From the NCBI GenBank assembly GCA_030431825.1, contig JAUIIJ010000009.1, forward strand, positions 62,001-126,000: a stretch of 64,000 bases of DNA. Direction: 5' to 3'. Source of the stretch: Alphaproteobacteria bacterium. Lineage in GTDB: Bacteria; Pseudomonadota; Alphaproteobacteria; Rhodobacterales; Rhodobacteraceae. The notes beneath the pieces were generated by a model. The model was not told the origin of the DNA. It made no database searches and was given only the letters and a program-made list of their open reading frames with translations. Shown piece by piece: positions 7,818 to 16,962 of the stretch; positions within the stretch are counted from its first letter, which is position 1; every line of letters starts with the position of its first letter. Made by a program: the position numbers and the translations under genes.

Positions 7818-8816
7818 ATGAACATCAACGCCGTGACCAAACCGCATGAGCAGCTGGCGGCGACGCTCGCGGACGATCTTTCGGCCGTGAACGCGCTGAT
7901 CCGGGATCGCATGGCCTCGGAACATGCGCCGCGCATTCCCGAGGTCACGGCGCATCTCGTCGATGCCGGCGGCAAGCGGCTGCGCCCCATGCTGACGCTC
8001 GCGGCGGCGCGCATGTGCGGCTATGGCGGTCCGTATCACGTGCATCTTGCCGCCACGGTCGAGTTCATCCACACCGCGACGCTGCTGCATGACGACGTGG
8101 TTGACGAGAGCGGCCAGAGGCGCGGTCGACCCACCGCCAACCTGCTTTGGGACAACAAGTCCAGCGTGCTGGTCGGAGATTACCTGTTTGCGCGCAGCTT
8201 TCAGTTGATGGTCGAAACCGGTTCGTTGCGCGTGCTGGACATTCTCGCCAATGCGGCGGCCACGATCGCCGAGGGCGAGGTTCTCCAGCTCAGCGCCGCG
8301 CAGAATCTCGCAACCGACGAGGAAATCTATCTCAAGGTGGTGCGTGGCAAGACAGCGGCATTGTTCTCGGCGGCGACCGAGGTGGGCGGCGTGATTGCCA
8401 ATGCCGATGCAGACCAGATACAGGCCCTGTTCGACTATGGCGACGCGCTCGGGATCGCATTTCAGATTGCCGACGACCTGCTGGATTACCAGGGCGACAG
8501 CACGTCCACCGGCAAGAACGTCGGCGACGATTTTCGCGAGCGCAAGCTGACCCTGCCAGTCATCAAGGCAGTCGCCGAGGCGACGGCCCAAGAGCGCGCT
8601 TTCTGGTCGCGTACCATCGAAAAGGGCCAGCAGACGCCGCAGGATCTCGACACCGCCCTGTCGCTCATGGCCAAATACGGCACGCTCGATGCAACGCGGG
8701 CCGACGCGCTGGCGTGGTCGGACAAGGCACGCGCCGCGCTGCGACGACTGCCCGATCATCCGATCCGTCAGATGCTGGATGATCTTTCGGATTATGTGGT
8801 GTCGCGCCTGCGCTGA
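7818..8816 (+). CDS. ispB: Polyprenyl (octa/decaprenyl) diphosphate synthase
   Basis: Builds the isoprenoid tail of ubiquinone by adding isopentenyl units to an allylic diphosphate. The 332-residue protein has both aspartate-rich motifs, LLHDDVVDE and ADDLLDYQGD, plus the basic GGKRLRPML segment. The chain length cannot be read reliably from sequence. The ATG at 7818 is chosen because AGGAG is four bases upstream; a GTG one codon earlier is possible. Its 3' end overlaps the convergent ispE by 25 bases. Confidence 0.92.
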   Translation: MNINAVTKPHEQLAATLADDLSAVNALIRDRMASEHAPRIPEVTAHLVDAGGKRLRPMLTLAAARMCGYGGPYHVHLAATVEFIHTATLLHDDVVDESGQRRGRPTANLLWDNKSSVLVGDYLFARSFQLMVETGSLRVLDILANAAATIAEGEVLQLSAAQNLATDEEIYLKVVRGKTAALFSAATEVGGVIANADADQIQALFDYGDALGIAFQIADDLLDYQGDSTSTGKNVGDDFRERKLTLPVIKAVAEATAQERAFWSRTIEKGQQTPQDLDTALSLMAKYGTLDATRADALAWSDKARAALRRLPDHPIRQMLDDLSDYVVSRLR

Positions 8817-9661
8817 TCCGCGGATCCTGCACTGGCCAATGTGACCGGCTGACTCCACCAATCGGGATGGGCGCGGCGCAACGCGTCAGACGCCGCCCGG
8901 GCCTCCTGCAGGGTATCGTAGATGCCGAAGCAGGTGGCGCCTGATCCGCTGATCCGGGCCAGCAGCGCATTCGCTCGGCGCAGCGCGGCGAGGCATTCGC
9001 CAATCGGCGGACAAATCCGCATCGCAGGAGCTTCCAGATCATTGCGCTGCCGTGCCAGCCAGCGCACGCACCCGGATACATCCGCGAACGCGGGGATATC
9101 TGACATGGGCGATCCGTTGCGACAGGTCAGCGCGCGAAACACATCCGGCGTATGAACGGGGACGCCGGGATTGACCAGCACCGCCGGCAAGGGCGGAACG
9201 CCAGGCACCCTGGCGATGCGCTCACCGATACCGGCCATGCGCAGCGTTTCCGAGATAACGCAGATCGGCACATCCGCGCCGAGCGTCAAAACCCGCTCGC
9301 GTGCGGGAATCGCAATGCCATGACTGGCCGTGAGCGCGCGCAGGGTCGCAGCGGCATCGGCGGAACCGCCGCCGATACCGGCAGCCGCCGGCAAGTGTTT
9401 CTCAAGTGTTATCCGGGCGTCCGACACACCCGCGAGCCGCGCGGCACGCAGCACGAGGTTATCTTCGCCGGATGTCAGCCCGGCCGCCTTCGGCCCCGCG
9501 ATGTGCAGGTTCAACCCCTGCGCCCTACAGATGGAAACCCGGTCGCCGAGATCGGCGAACACCACCAGCGAATCCAGCAGGTGATACCCATCCTGCCGTT
9601 GTCCGGTGACGTGTAGCGTCAGGTTGATCTTGGCGGGGGCGAAGGCGTCAGCCCTGGTCAT
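8792..9661 (-). CDS. ispE: 4-diphosphocytidyl-2-C-methyl-D-erythritol kinase
   Basis: A GHMP kinase that phosphorylates CDP-methylerythritol in the non-mevalonate isoprenoid pathway. The 289-residue protein has the N-terminal FAPAKINLTLHVTG signature, the YHLLDSLVVFADLGD segment and the phosphate loop LPAAAGIGGGSADAAAT. It overlaps the upstream TPR gene by 14 bases, implying translational coupling. It sits tail-to-tail with ispB, so two isoprenoid genes share a 3' overlap. Confidence 0.95.
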   Translation of the reverse strand: MTRADAFAPAKINLTLHVTGQRQDGYHLLDSLVVFADLGDRVSICRAQGLNLHIAGPKAAGLTSGEDNLVLRAARLAGVSDARITLEKHLPAAAGIGGGSADAAATLRALTASHGIAIPARERVLTLGADVPICVISETLRMAGIGERIARVPGVPPLPAVLVNPGVPVHTPDVFRALTCRNGSPMSDIPAFADVSGCVRWLARQRNDLEAPAMRICPPIGECLAALRRANALLARISGSGATCFGIYDTLQEARAASDALRRAHPDWWSQPVTLASAGSADQRRRDTT

Positions 9662-11369
9662 TCACCACCTTCAGCGGCTCCGACCCTTCCTCGGCCAGCA
9701 CCTGATCCAGACCGACTTCGAGCTTGCGGCGAATGCGTTCGGGATCGGCTTCGCTGTCGGTATCCTCGGGGTCGATAAAGGAGATCGCGCGCTTCCACTG
9801 GAACTCGGCCTCGCGATATCGGCCGACCGCCCAGTAGACGTCGCCCAGATGGTCGTTGACCACGGGATCGACCGGCATCAGTTCAACCGCGGTTTCCATA
9901 TGCTCCACCGCCTCTTCATAGCGGCCCAGACGGAACAGAACCCAGCCAAGGCTGTCGACGATATAACCGCTGTCGGGGCGGGCCTCGACGGCGCGCTCGA
10001 TCATTCCGAGCGCCTCGTCGAGGTTGGTTTTTCGTTCAACCAGCGAATAACCCAGATAGTTCAACACCTGGGGCTGGTCCGGGTTGATTTCCAATGCGCT
10101 GCGAAAATCGGCTTCGGCATTGTCCCACTTTTTCAGCCGTTCGTGGCTGATGCCCCGCGCATAGTACAGGAACCAGCGCGCCGGGGCCCCTTCATCGGAA
10201 TATTCCAGCGCCTTGTCATAGGCCCGGATCGCCTCGGCATATTGTTCCTGCTGGCGTTGCAGATCGCCAAGGGCGGAATAGACCGGCGCGAGGGTCGGGT
10301 GGTCTGCGGCCAGGCGTTCCAACACCTCGATTGCCGCATCCGGCTTGGCCGCGCGGCGCAGCGCTTCTGCGCGTCCCATTTCGGCGGCGTGATAATCCGG
10401 GCTGTCCGAGGGGATCTGTTTATAGGTCGCCACGGCGAGGTCATACTGACCGAGCAGATCCAGCAATTGCGCGCTGAGCAGAAGCGAATCCACGTGCCCG
10501 GGGCGCAGATGGGTCGCGGTGCGGGCATAGACCAGCACGTAATCATCGGACGCCTCGCCGTTCAGCGCCTGACCGATTGAAAAGAACACTTCGGCCATGC
10601 CGTCCTTGACCGAGGTAACCTGCGAAAACGGCAATTGCTCGCCCGCCGCCAACCGGTCCGCGACATCCTGCAATCCGGGATCCAGCGTCGTTCCGAATGC
10701 GTTTTCCAGAAACGCGGTGGCGTCGTCGTTGCGCTCCAGCTGCGACAGGATTTGCGCCCGCGCAATCGCCGCGCCGCGCGACAGGATCGCCAATCCGGAA
10801 CTTTCATCTGCAAAGATCGCCTCGGCCCCTTCGAAATCGCCCACGGATGCAAGCGCCAGTGCCTTGTGATACAACGCGAACGCGCGCAACCCTTTCTGCT
10901 GCGACACCAGATCGAACTGCTCCAGAGCCTTGGCGACCGACCCCGCCCCCATATAGGCCCAGCCGGTGATCAGGCCATCGACCAGCGGCCCGCTGCCAAG
11001 CGTTTCCGGGTCCCGGGCGAGCAACTCCTCGTATTTCCCGTTGTCGATCAGATCGGTGATGACGACCAGTTGCGCCACCTGGCTGCGCAAGCCCAGTTGT
11101 TCCATGTGCTTGGCGACCGGCAGCGCCTTGTCGATCTTGCCAAGGGCAAGCTGGGACAGCACGACCTGTTCCATCAGGTGCGGGTTCTGGCGGTCGCGCG
11201 CCAAAGCGCGGGTGTAATAGGCCGCCGCCTCGTCAAAGTCACTGGAGATCAGCGCGTGCCGACCAGCCAGATACGCCCCCGCTGCGGTGTCCGCCTGCAC
11301 GCCTGTGGGTGCGCTGAACGCAAGCAGGGTCGCCGCAAGGGCCACACCGCGAAGAAGAGAGTTTTTCAA
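9648..11369 (-). CDS. Exported TPR-repeat protein
   Basis: A 573-residue protein with a signal peptide (MKNSLLRGVALAATLLAFSA, cleavage near VQA) followed by tetratricopeptide repeats along its whole length. The clearest are AEAIRAYDKALEY, NAEADFRSALEINPDQPQ and EEAVEHMETAVELMPVDP. TPR arrays bind protein partners; this one would act in the periplasm. The start codon is TTG with AGGCAGG upstream; an internal GTG would break the signal peptide. The gene lies between ETF-QO and ispE on the same strand. The partner is unknown. Confidence 0.88.
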   Translation of the reverse strand: MKNSLLRGVALAATLLAFSAPTGVQADTAAGAYLAGRHALISSDFDEAAAYYTRALARDRQNPHLMEQVVLSQLALGKIDKALPVAKHMEQLGLRSQVAQLVVITDLIDNGKYEELLARDPETLGSGPLVDGLITGWAYMGAGSVAKALEQFDLVSQQKGLRAFALYHKALALASVGDFEGAEAIFADESSGLAILSRGAAIARAQILSQLERNDDATAFLENAFGTTLDPGLQDVADRLAAGEQLPFSQVTSVKDGMAEVFFSIGQALNGEASDDYVLVYARTATHLRPGHVDSLLLSAQLLDLLGQYDLAVATYKQIPSDSPDYHAAEMGRAEALRRAAKPDAAIEVLERLAADHPTLAPVYSALGDLQRQQEQYAEAIRAYDKALEYSDEGAPARWFLYYARGISHERLKKWDNAEADFRSALEINPDQPQVLNYLGYSLVERKTNLDEALGMIERAVEARPDSGYIVDSLGWVLFRLGRYEEAVEHMETAVELMPVDPVVNDHLGDVYWAVGRYREAEFQWKRAISFIDPEDTDSEADPERIRRKLEVGLDQVLAEEGSEPLKVVNDQG

Positions 11370-11522
11370 GGGACCTGCCTCGTCGGTTATCTGTCCGGCA
11401 AGTTAGGCCTCCTCTCGGGGCGAGGCAATGGCGCAACACCAACTATCGCGCCATTGTCAGTTCAAATCGGTCTTTTCGCCCTTGAAACTGCCGCTAATCC
11501 CCCGTTTCCGGCGCGCCGGGTG

Positions 11523-13172
11523 CTACATGTTGGGATAGTTCGGGCCGTCACCGCCCTGTGGCGTGGCCCAGTTGATGTTCTGGGACGGATCCTTGATATC
11601 GCAGGTCTTGCAGTGCACGCAGTTCTGGAAATTGATCACGAACCGGGTGTCCTTGCCCTCTTCGCTCACGAATTCATAAACGCCCGCCGGACAATAGCGC
11701 GCCGCCGGTCCGGCATATTTCGGCAGGTTCACCTTGACCGGGACATCGGCATCCTTGAGCTGCAGGTGCGCGGGTTGGCTTTCCTCGTGATTGGTGAACG
11801 AGAATGCCACGTTGGTCAGCCGGTCGAATGACAGCGTACCATCGGGCTTGGGATAGTCGATGGGCTTGTGCTTGCTCGCCTCTTCCGTTGCTTCCGCGTC
11901 GGTCTTGCCGTGTTTCTGGGTGCCGAACAGTGAAAATCCGAGCGTGTTCGTCCACATGTCGAACCCGCCCAGCACCAGCGAGGGCACGAGGCCCCATTTT
12001 GACCAGAACGGCTTGACGTTGCGCACCTTTTTCAGGTCCTTGCCGATCGCTCCGGTCCGCACCTCGGTTTCATAATCGGACAGCTCATCACCGGCGCGGC
12101 CCGCGGCAATGGCGGCATGCGCGGCTTCGGCCGCCGCCTTGCCCGACAGCATCGCGTTGTGATTGCCCTTGATGCGGGGCACGTTGACCATGCCGACCGA
12201 ACATCCCAACAGCGCCACGCCCGGCGCAACCATCTTGGGCATCGACTGATAGCCGCCTTCGGAAATCGCCCGCGCACCATAGGCGACGCGCTTGCCCCCC
12301 TTGAGCAACTCGGCGACCATCGGGTGATGCTTGAACCGCTGGAATTCCATGTACGGGAAAACATACGGGTTCTTGTAGTTCAGGTGCACCACGAAGCCGA
12401 CATACACCTGGTTGTTGTCCAGGTGATAGATGAACGATCCACCGCCGGCATTGCCCCCAAGCGGCCAGCCCATCGTGTGGGTCACTGTGCCTTCCTTGTG
12501 CTTGGCGGGATCGATTTCCCAGATTTCCTTCATGCCGATGCCGAATTTCTGCGGCTCGTGGCCCTGGCTCAGATCGTATTTGGCGATCACCTGCTTGGCG
12601 AGTGACCCGCGCACCCCTTCGGAGAGGAACACGTACTTGCCATGCAACTCCATGCCGGGTTCATAGTTCGGGCCGTGGCTGCCATCGGCGTCCTTGCCGA
12701 ACTCACCGGCAACCACACCCTTGATGCCGCCCTTGTCGTCATAAACCAGCTCGGAACAGGCCATGCCCGGGAATATCTCGACCCCGAGTTCTTCGGCCTG
12801 CTCGGCCATCCAGCGACAGACGTTGCCCATGCTCACGATGTAATTGCCGTGATTGTTCATCAACGGCGGCATCGGCCAGTTCGGCACACGCAGCTTGCCC
12901 CCCTCGCCCAGCATATAGAAATTGTCTTCCTTGACCGGCACGTTCAGCGGCGCGCCCTTTTCCTTCCAGTCAGGGATCAGCGCATCAAGGCCACATGGGT
13001 CAAGCACGGCGCCCGAAAGGATATGCGCCCCGACTTCGCTGCCCTTTTCCAGAACGACGACATTGATATCCGCATCCAGCTGCTTCAGTCGGATCGCGGC
13101 GGACAAACCGGCAGGGCCCGCTCCGACGATCACAACATCGTATTCCATCGCTTCGCGTTCAATCTCGGCCAT
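11523..13172 (-). CDS. Electron transfer flavoprotein-ubiquinone oxidoreductase
   Basis: A membrane-associated flavoprotein passing electrons from ETF (fatty and amino acid oxidation) to ubiquinone. The 549-residue protein starts MAEIEREAMEYD and has an FAD fold (VVIVGAGPAGLSAAIRLKQ) and a C-terminal ferredoxin-like domain whose iron-sulfur ligands are visible as CPAGVYEF and NCVHCKTCDIKDP. AAGGAG before 13172 decides the start; a longer frame upstream is not supported. The usual symbol would be etfD/ETFDH, left blank because usage varies. Confidence 0.96.
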   Translation of the reverse strand: MAEIEREAMEYDVVIVGAGPAGLSAAIRLKQLDADINVVVLEKGSEVGAHILSGAVLDPCGLDALIPDWKEKGAPLNVPVKEDNFYMLGEGGKLRVPNWPMPPLMNNHGNYIVSMGNVCRWMAEQAEELGVEIFPGMACSELVYDDKGGIKGVVAGEFGKDADGSHGPNYEPGMELHGKYVFLSEGVRGSLAKQVIAKYDLSQGHEPQKFGIGMKEIWEIDPAKHKEGTVTHTMGWPLGGNAGGGSFIYHLDNNQVYVGFVVHLNYKNPYVFPYMEFQRFKHHPMVAELLKGGKRVAYGARAISEGGYQSMPKMVAPGVALLGCSVGMVNVPRIKGNHNAMLSGKAAAEAAHAAIAAGRAGDELSDYETEVRTGAIGKDLKKVRNVKPFWSKWGLVPSLVLGGFDMWTNTLGFSLFGTQKHGKTDAEATEEASKHKPIDYPKPDGTLSFDRLTNVAFSFTNHEESQPAHLQLKDADVPVKVNLPKYAGPAARYCPAGVYEFVSEEGKDTRFVINFQNCVHCKTCDIKDPSQNINWATPQGGDGPNYPNM

Positions 13173-13350
13173 ATGCGGGCGCTCCTTGGCTGGCGGTGTG
13201 CGTTGGCCCGTTGCCAGGCGCAACATTATTTCGCGGCTGATACCTTTTCGCAGGGCCTTGCGTCAATCGCAACACCGCGTCAGATCGCCAGGTGCAATTT
13301 TCGCGCAGGTCCGCACATGCAGGATTCTCGCCACGGACAAGGCCACGAAT

Positions 13351-13812
13351 TCACTCGGCCGGTTCCGGCCGGTCCCCCATCAGATACCGCGGCCCACGCC
13401 CCCGCTTCCGAGCGCGATCGTCGGGATTGTAGAGCTTGCACTTGGGCAGTGACAGGCACCCGCAGCCGATGCAGCCGTCAAGATTGTCACGCAGCCTCTG
13501 CAGCGTCTCGATCCGCGCGTCGAGCCGGGTACGGAACGTGTGGCTGATCCGCTCCCAGTCCGCCGGTGTCGGTGTCCGCTTGCCGGGCAGCGTTGCGAGC
13601 AACTCGCGAATCTCGGGCAGCGAAAAGCCGAATTTCTGCGCGATCATCACAAAGCTGAGACGACGGATATCGGCCCGGTGAAACCGCCGCTGGCCGCCTC
13701 CGTTCCGCCATGGCGCGATCAACCCCTGTGACTCGTAATAGCGGATAGCGGACACCGCCAACCCCGTACGATCCGCCAGCGCACCTATGGAAAGTCCTTT
13801 GGAAGCAACCAT
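13351..13812 (-). CDS. soxR: Redox-sensitive transcriptional activator SoxR
   Basis: A MerR-family activator whose [2Fe-2S] cluster senses redox-cycling compounds. The 153-residue protein has a winged helix (LSIGALADRTGLAVSAIRYY), a coiled-coil dimer helix, and the cluster loop C114, C117, C119, C125 (CIGCGCLSLPKC), all four cysteines intact. AGGA precedes the ATG at 13812. It faces a VOC gene across an intergenic region holding a SoxR-type palindrome, so it most likely controls that gene. No soxS is present, as expected outside enterics. Confidence 0.96.
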   Translation of the reverse strand: MVASKGLSIGALADRTGLAVSAIRYYESQGLIAPWRNGGGQRRFHRADIRRLSFVMIAQKFGFSLPEIRELLATLPGKRTPTPADWERISHTFRTRLDARIETLQRLRDNLDGCIGCGCLSLPKCKLYNPDDRARKRGRGPRYLMGDRPEPAE

Positions 13813-13830
13813 TTCCTGTCCCGATTTATA

Positions 13831-13863
13831 CCTTGACCTAAAGTTAGGTTGAGGAATTACGAT
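13831..13863 (+). promoter_or_regulatory. SoxR operator overlapping a MerR-type promoter
   Basis: Positions 13831-13854 read CCTTGACCTAAA then GTTAGGTTGAGG; the two halves are inverted copies at 18 of 24 positions and fit the soxbox consensus (CCTCAAGTTAACTTGAGG-like). TTGACC at 13833-13838 serves as -35, and TACGAT at 13858-13863 as -10, giving the 19-bp spacer typical of MerR/SoxR-activated promoters. The direction points at the VOC gene. Confidence 0.8.
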
Positions 13864-13894
13864 GACAAGATCAACTGCCACGAAAGGACTGCAC

Positions 13895-14275
13895 ATGCCT
13901 GCCATGCTCGAACACGCCAACCTCACCGTCAGCGATCCTGATGCCACCGCCGCCTGGATGTGCGACCTGTTCGGCTGGCACGTCCGCTGGTCGGGCGCCG
14001 CAACCCAGGGCGGGCGCACCGTTCATGTCGGCACCGACAACCACTATGTCGCGCTGTACACGCCAGGCTCGCCTGCAAAGCCGACCGACGACAATTACCA
14101 TACGATCGGCGGGCTCAACCACATTGCCGTCGTGGTGGACGACATCGCCGCCATGGACAGCGCGGTTTCCGGGGCCGGTTTCACGCCGGTGAACCACGGC
14201 GATTACGAGCCGGGGCATCGATTCTATTTCCACGATCACGACGATATCGAATACGAGGTCGTGCAATACGACTAG
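13895..14275 (+). CDS. VOC (glyoxalase/dioxygenase fold) protein, SoxR-controlled
   Basis: A 126-residue single VOC module pair: [18 protein letters not shown] opens the first beta-alpha unit and [17 protein letters not shown] the second. The C-terminal [13 protein letters not shown] supplies an acidic metal ligand. The likely role is detoxification or resistance to a small molecule; the substrate is unknown. The start is placed at 13895 (AAAGGA upstream) rather than 13862, because the predicted -10 box of the SoxR promoter overlaps the latter. Confidence 0.82.
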   Translation: MPAMLEHANLTVSDPDATAAWMCDLFGWHVRWSGAATQGGRTVHVGTDNHYVALYTPGSPAKPTDDNYHTIGGLNHIAVVVDDIAAMDSAVSGAGFTPVNHGDYEPGHRFYFHDHDDIEYEVVQYD

Positions 14276-14451
14276 CGCCGGACAAGCGCGTCCTCGGCAT
14301 CGATTCGACCGACATTCGGCCAAAACCCGCGTGCTGCGTGGCATCCTGCCCCTTGCAATCCGTCGCGCGATTGGGTCAGGTAAGGTCTGACTTATCTACC
14401 GTCCCGGCGTTTCATACGGCGGGGCGTCTCATTTTGAGCGGATCGATACCC

Positions 14452-14922
14452 ATGGACAAAATCCCGATGACGCCGGCAGGTCACGCTGCACTGGAGACCG
14501 AGCTCAAGCAGCTCAAGACCGTCGAGCGGCCAGCCATCATCAAAGCCATCGCCGAAGCGCGAGAGCACGGCGATCTTTCGGAGAATGCCGAGTATCATTC
14601 CGCGCGCGAAAAACAGTCGTTCATCGAGGGTCGCGTCAAGGAACTCGAAGGCGTGCTGAGTCTTGCCGACGTGATCGACCCGTCCAAGCTCTCGGGCGCG
14701 ATCAAGTTCGGGGCACGGGTCACGCTGGTCGACGAAGACACCGAGGAAGAGAAAACCTGGCAGATTGTGGGCGAATACGAAGCCAACATCGAAAAAGGGC
14801 TTCTCAACATCAAGTCCCCCATCGCGCGCGCGCTGATCGGCAAGGAGGAAGGCGACAGCGTCGAAGTGCGCACGCCGGGTGGTGAACGATCCTACGAAGT
14901 GGTGAGCATCGCCTATTCCTGA
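14452..14922 (+). CDS. greA: Transcription elongation factor GreA
   Basis: Rescues backtracked RNA polymerase by stimulating transcript cleavage. The 156-residue protein has the N-terminal coiled coil with the acidic tip [15 protein letters not shown], which enters the polymerase channel, and the C-terminal globular domain ending [10 protein letters not shown]. Length and start ([10 protein letters not shown]) are typical. A short inverted repeat GTCAG/CTGAC (14375-14391) lies in its upstream region. It is followed after 11 bp by a membrane protein gene. Confidence 0.97.
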   Translation: MDKIPMTPAGHAALETELKQLKTVERPAIIKAIAEAREHGDLSENAEYHSAREKQSFIEGRVKELEGVLSLADVIDPSKLSGAIKFGARVTLVDEDTEEEKTWQIVGEYEANIEKGLLNIKSPIARALIGKEEGDSVEVRTPGGERSYEVVSIAYS

Positions 14923-14933
14923 CGGAGCGTGTC

Positions 14934-15956
14934 ATGTCGGAGCCCTCTCCCGATCCCGAAACGACCGCGCCCCGGTCGCTCGGGACCTATAGCAGACCCA
15001 GCAACGACCGGCTTTCGGGCGTCGAGATCGCCGCGATCGCGTTCTCGGTGCTGTGGCTTGCAGTTTCGCTGGTCCTGTTCCTGCGTATCCCGGCCGAAGC
15101 GCGCGAAGCGGCCGGAGCGCCTGGGCTGCTCTCGACGCTGATGACGGCGTTCCTGCCGGTCGCACTGATCTGGGCGGTGACGATACTTGCACGCTCCAAC
15201 CGCGCCCTGCGCGATGAGAGCCAGCGGCTGCATGCCGCCGTGGATGGCTTGCGCCAGGCCTATGTCGCGCAAGCGCAAAAAGGCCGGTCCAGCACCGACA
15301 ACCCGCTATCAAAGCGCCTGGACGACATCGCTGCGGCAACGGCGAGAACCGAAGCGACGCTGACGGCGTTGGCGACGCAGCTTGCGCAACCCGTCGCAGA
15401 TCCCGGCCAGCCGCCTGCCGGCCCTGCCGCACGAGAGGAACAGGCTGCGCTGGAACTCGCGCCCCCAGCCGAGCCCGCGACGCCGCCGCTCGCCGCAGAG
15501 AGCTTTGTCCGCGCTCTGAACTTTCCCGAGAACGCCGAGGACAAGGCCGGTTTCGACGCAATGCGCCTTGCCCTGCGTGACCGGCAGGCGGCGCAGTTGA
15601 TCCAGGCGAGCCAGGATGTGCTCACCCTGCTGAGTCAGGAGGGCATCTACATGGACGACCTGAGCCCTGACATGGCACGCCCGGACGTATGGCGGCAGTT
15701 TGCGCATGGCACACGCGGCCGCGAGGTTGCGGCCCTCGGCGGCGTCCATGACCGGGCCGCGCTGTCCCGGACGGCCAGCCGCATCAAACAGGATCCGATC
15801 TTTCGCGATGCGGCGCATCATTTCCTGCGCCTGTTCGACCGCATGTTTGCCGATTTCGAAACCGATGCGAGCGATGCCGATATCTCGGCGCTCAGTGATA
15901 CCCGCACCGCCCGCGCGTTCATGCTGCTGGGGCGGGTCGCGGGAACCTTCGACTAA
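14934..15956 (+). CDS. Conserved membrane protein with coiled coil, function unknown
   Basis: A 340-residue protein with two transmembrane segments near the N terminus (about residues 28-50 and 62-84). A predicted coiled region (RALRDESQRLHAAVDGLRQ) follows, then a Pro/Ala linker around 150-185 and a helical cytosolic domain to the end. The C-terminal part (MRLALRDRQAAQLIQASQDVL onward) has no motif I recognise. GGAGC lies nine bases before the start and it is 11 bp after greA, so co-transcription is likely. Confidence 0.75.
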   Translation: MSEPSPDPETTAPRSLGTYSRPSNDRLSGVEIAAIAFSVLWLAVSLVLFLRIPAEAREAAGAPGLLSTLMTAFLPVALIWAVTILARSNRALRDESQRLHAAVDGLRQAYVAQAQKGRSSTDNPLSKRLDDIAAATARTEATLTALATQLAQPVADPGQPPAGPAAREEQAALELAPPAEPATPPLAAESFVRALNFPENAEDKAGFDAMRLALRDRQAAQLIQASQDVLTLLSQEGIYMDDLSPDMARPDVWRQFAHGTRGREVAALGGVHDRAALSRTASRIKQDPIFRDAAHHFLRLFDRMFADFETDASDADISALSDTRTARAFMLLGRVAGTFD

Positions 15957-15991
15957 TCCCGACCGCAGCCGGCGCCGGGTTCAGGGCAACA

Positions 15992-16351
15992 CTATTTGCC
16001 AGCCTTCATCCCGGTCTGCATTCCGTAGAGAAACGCCTGAAGCAGCGCCTGAAGCAACGGAGGCGCATCATCGAGTTCCAATGGCGGCTCCTCCTGTTCC
16101 GGCTCGCTTGGCGCGGCCGTTTCCTGCGACGGTTTCGAGACGGCAACGCCGATAACGATCAGACCGAGCCCGAGATAGGCCGACCCGACGATCAGGGATG
16201 CGAACGGCCCGCCGATCTGCAGCGCCAGGGCCACCCACAACGCCGCGGTCAGAAATGCGACCCCCACCATCACCAGCAGCGCGCCGGCGGTGAGCAACCC
16301 GGTGCGCATCGCGGTCCGGGCCGCCGCCCGTTTCAATTGACGCGAGACCAT
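15992..16351 (-). CDS. Phage-holin-3_6 / YqjE-like membrane protein
   Basis: A 119-residue protein with two transmembrane helices separated by a short loop (LLTAGALLVMVGVAFLTAALW and FASLIVGSAYLGLGLIVIG) and an acidic Pro/Glu tail. The arrangement matches the PF07332 holin-like family, whose E. coli member YqjE is encoded next to the DUF883 protein YqjD. Here the DUF883 gene also lies immediately upstream, one base away. It is not a phage lysis gene in this context. Confidence 0.75.
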   Translation of the reverse strand: MVSRQLKRAAARTAMRTGLLTAGALLVMVGVAFLTAALWVALALQIGGPFASLIVGSAYLGLGLIVIGVAVSKPSQETAAPSEPEQEEPPLELDDAPPLLQALLQAFLYGMQTGMKAGK

Positions 16352-16352
16352 C

Positions 16353-16682
16353 CTACCGGCGGGTCATCAACATACCGACCAGAAAACCGAGCCCCGCAGC
16401 CATGCCGATCGCGGTGGCTGGCTGTGTACGGATGAAATCATTCGCATTGGATTGCAGGTGTTCGACCTGTGCCTTTGCCTCGGCCGCGGCCTGTTCGCCC
16501 TTTTCCCGGAACTTCCTGGCCTGCGCCTCGGCCTCGTCGCTCAGCTTTGCCGCCTGCGCCTTGCCCATTTCCGCCATCAGGCCGGTCAGTTCGCCAATGT
16601 CCTGCTGCAGGACGTCGATCTTCTTTTCGAGATCCTCGACCGTCGGGGCCTTGCGGGATCCGCTGGAACTGGATGTCGCCAT
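16353..16682 (-). CDS. DUF883 (YqjD/ElaB-like) membrane-anchored protein
   Basis: A 109-residue protein with a low-complexity Ser-rich start, a long amphipathic coiled coil (VEDLEKKIDVLQQDIGELTGL onward) and a C-terminal anchor ending GLGFLVGMLMTRR, the hallmark of YqjD/ElaB proteins. E. coli members bind ribosomes at the inner membrane in stationary phase. AAGGAG precedes the ATG at 16682. It forms a pair with the downstream holin-like gene and diverges from the phospholipase D gene across 280 bp in which I see no further gene. Confidence 0.85.
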   Translation of the reverse strand: MATSSSSGSRKAPTVEDLEKKIDVLQQDIGELTGLMAEMGKAQAAKLSDEAEAQARKFREKGEQAAAEAKAQVEHLQSNANDFIRTQPATAIGMAAGLGFLVGMLMTRR

Positions 16683-16962
16683 GAGATGTCTCCTTTTCCG
16701 ACTCTCACACAACCAAAGCATGAACCTGCCGCGCCTGTAAATGCGGACATGTATCCGGCAAGGATATACAGCGTCAGACACCGTCGTCACGTCGAACAAA
16801 AGGCGAAATGTCGCTTACACGGGGTTCCTGCCACTTTCAAATTGCGCCATTTGCGGCGAGGTTTGGGAAGAAGGACCGATCCTCCAGAACGCCGGCATGA
16901 CCAGGGCCGGATACTTCCCGGAACAAGCCAGCAAACCGAACATCGGGACAGGACAACCAGCG

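Noticed and set aside
15992..16351. Prophage holin / lysis gene
   Set aside because: Paired with a DUF883 gene as in yqjD-yqjE; no phage genes nearby.
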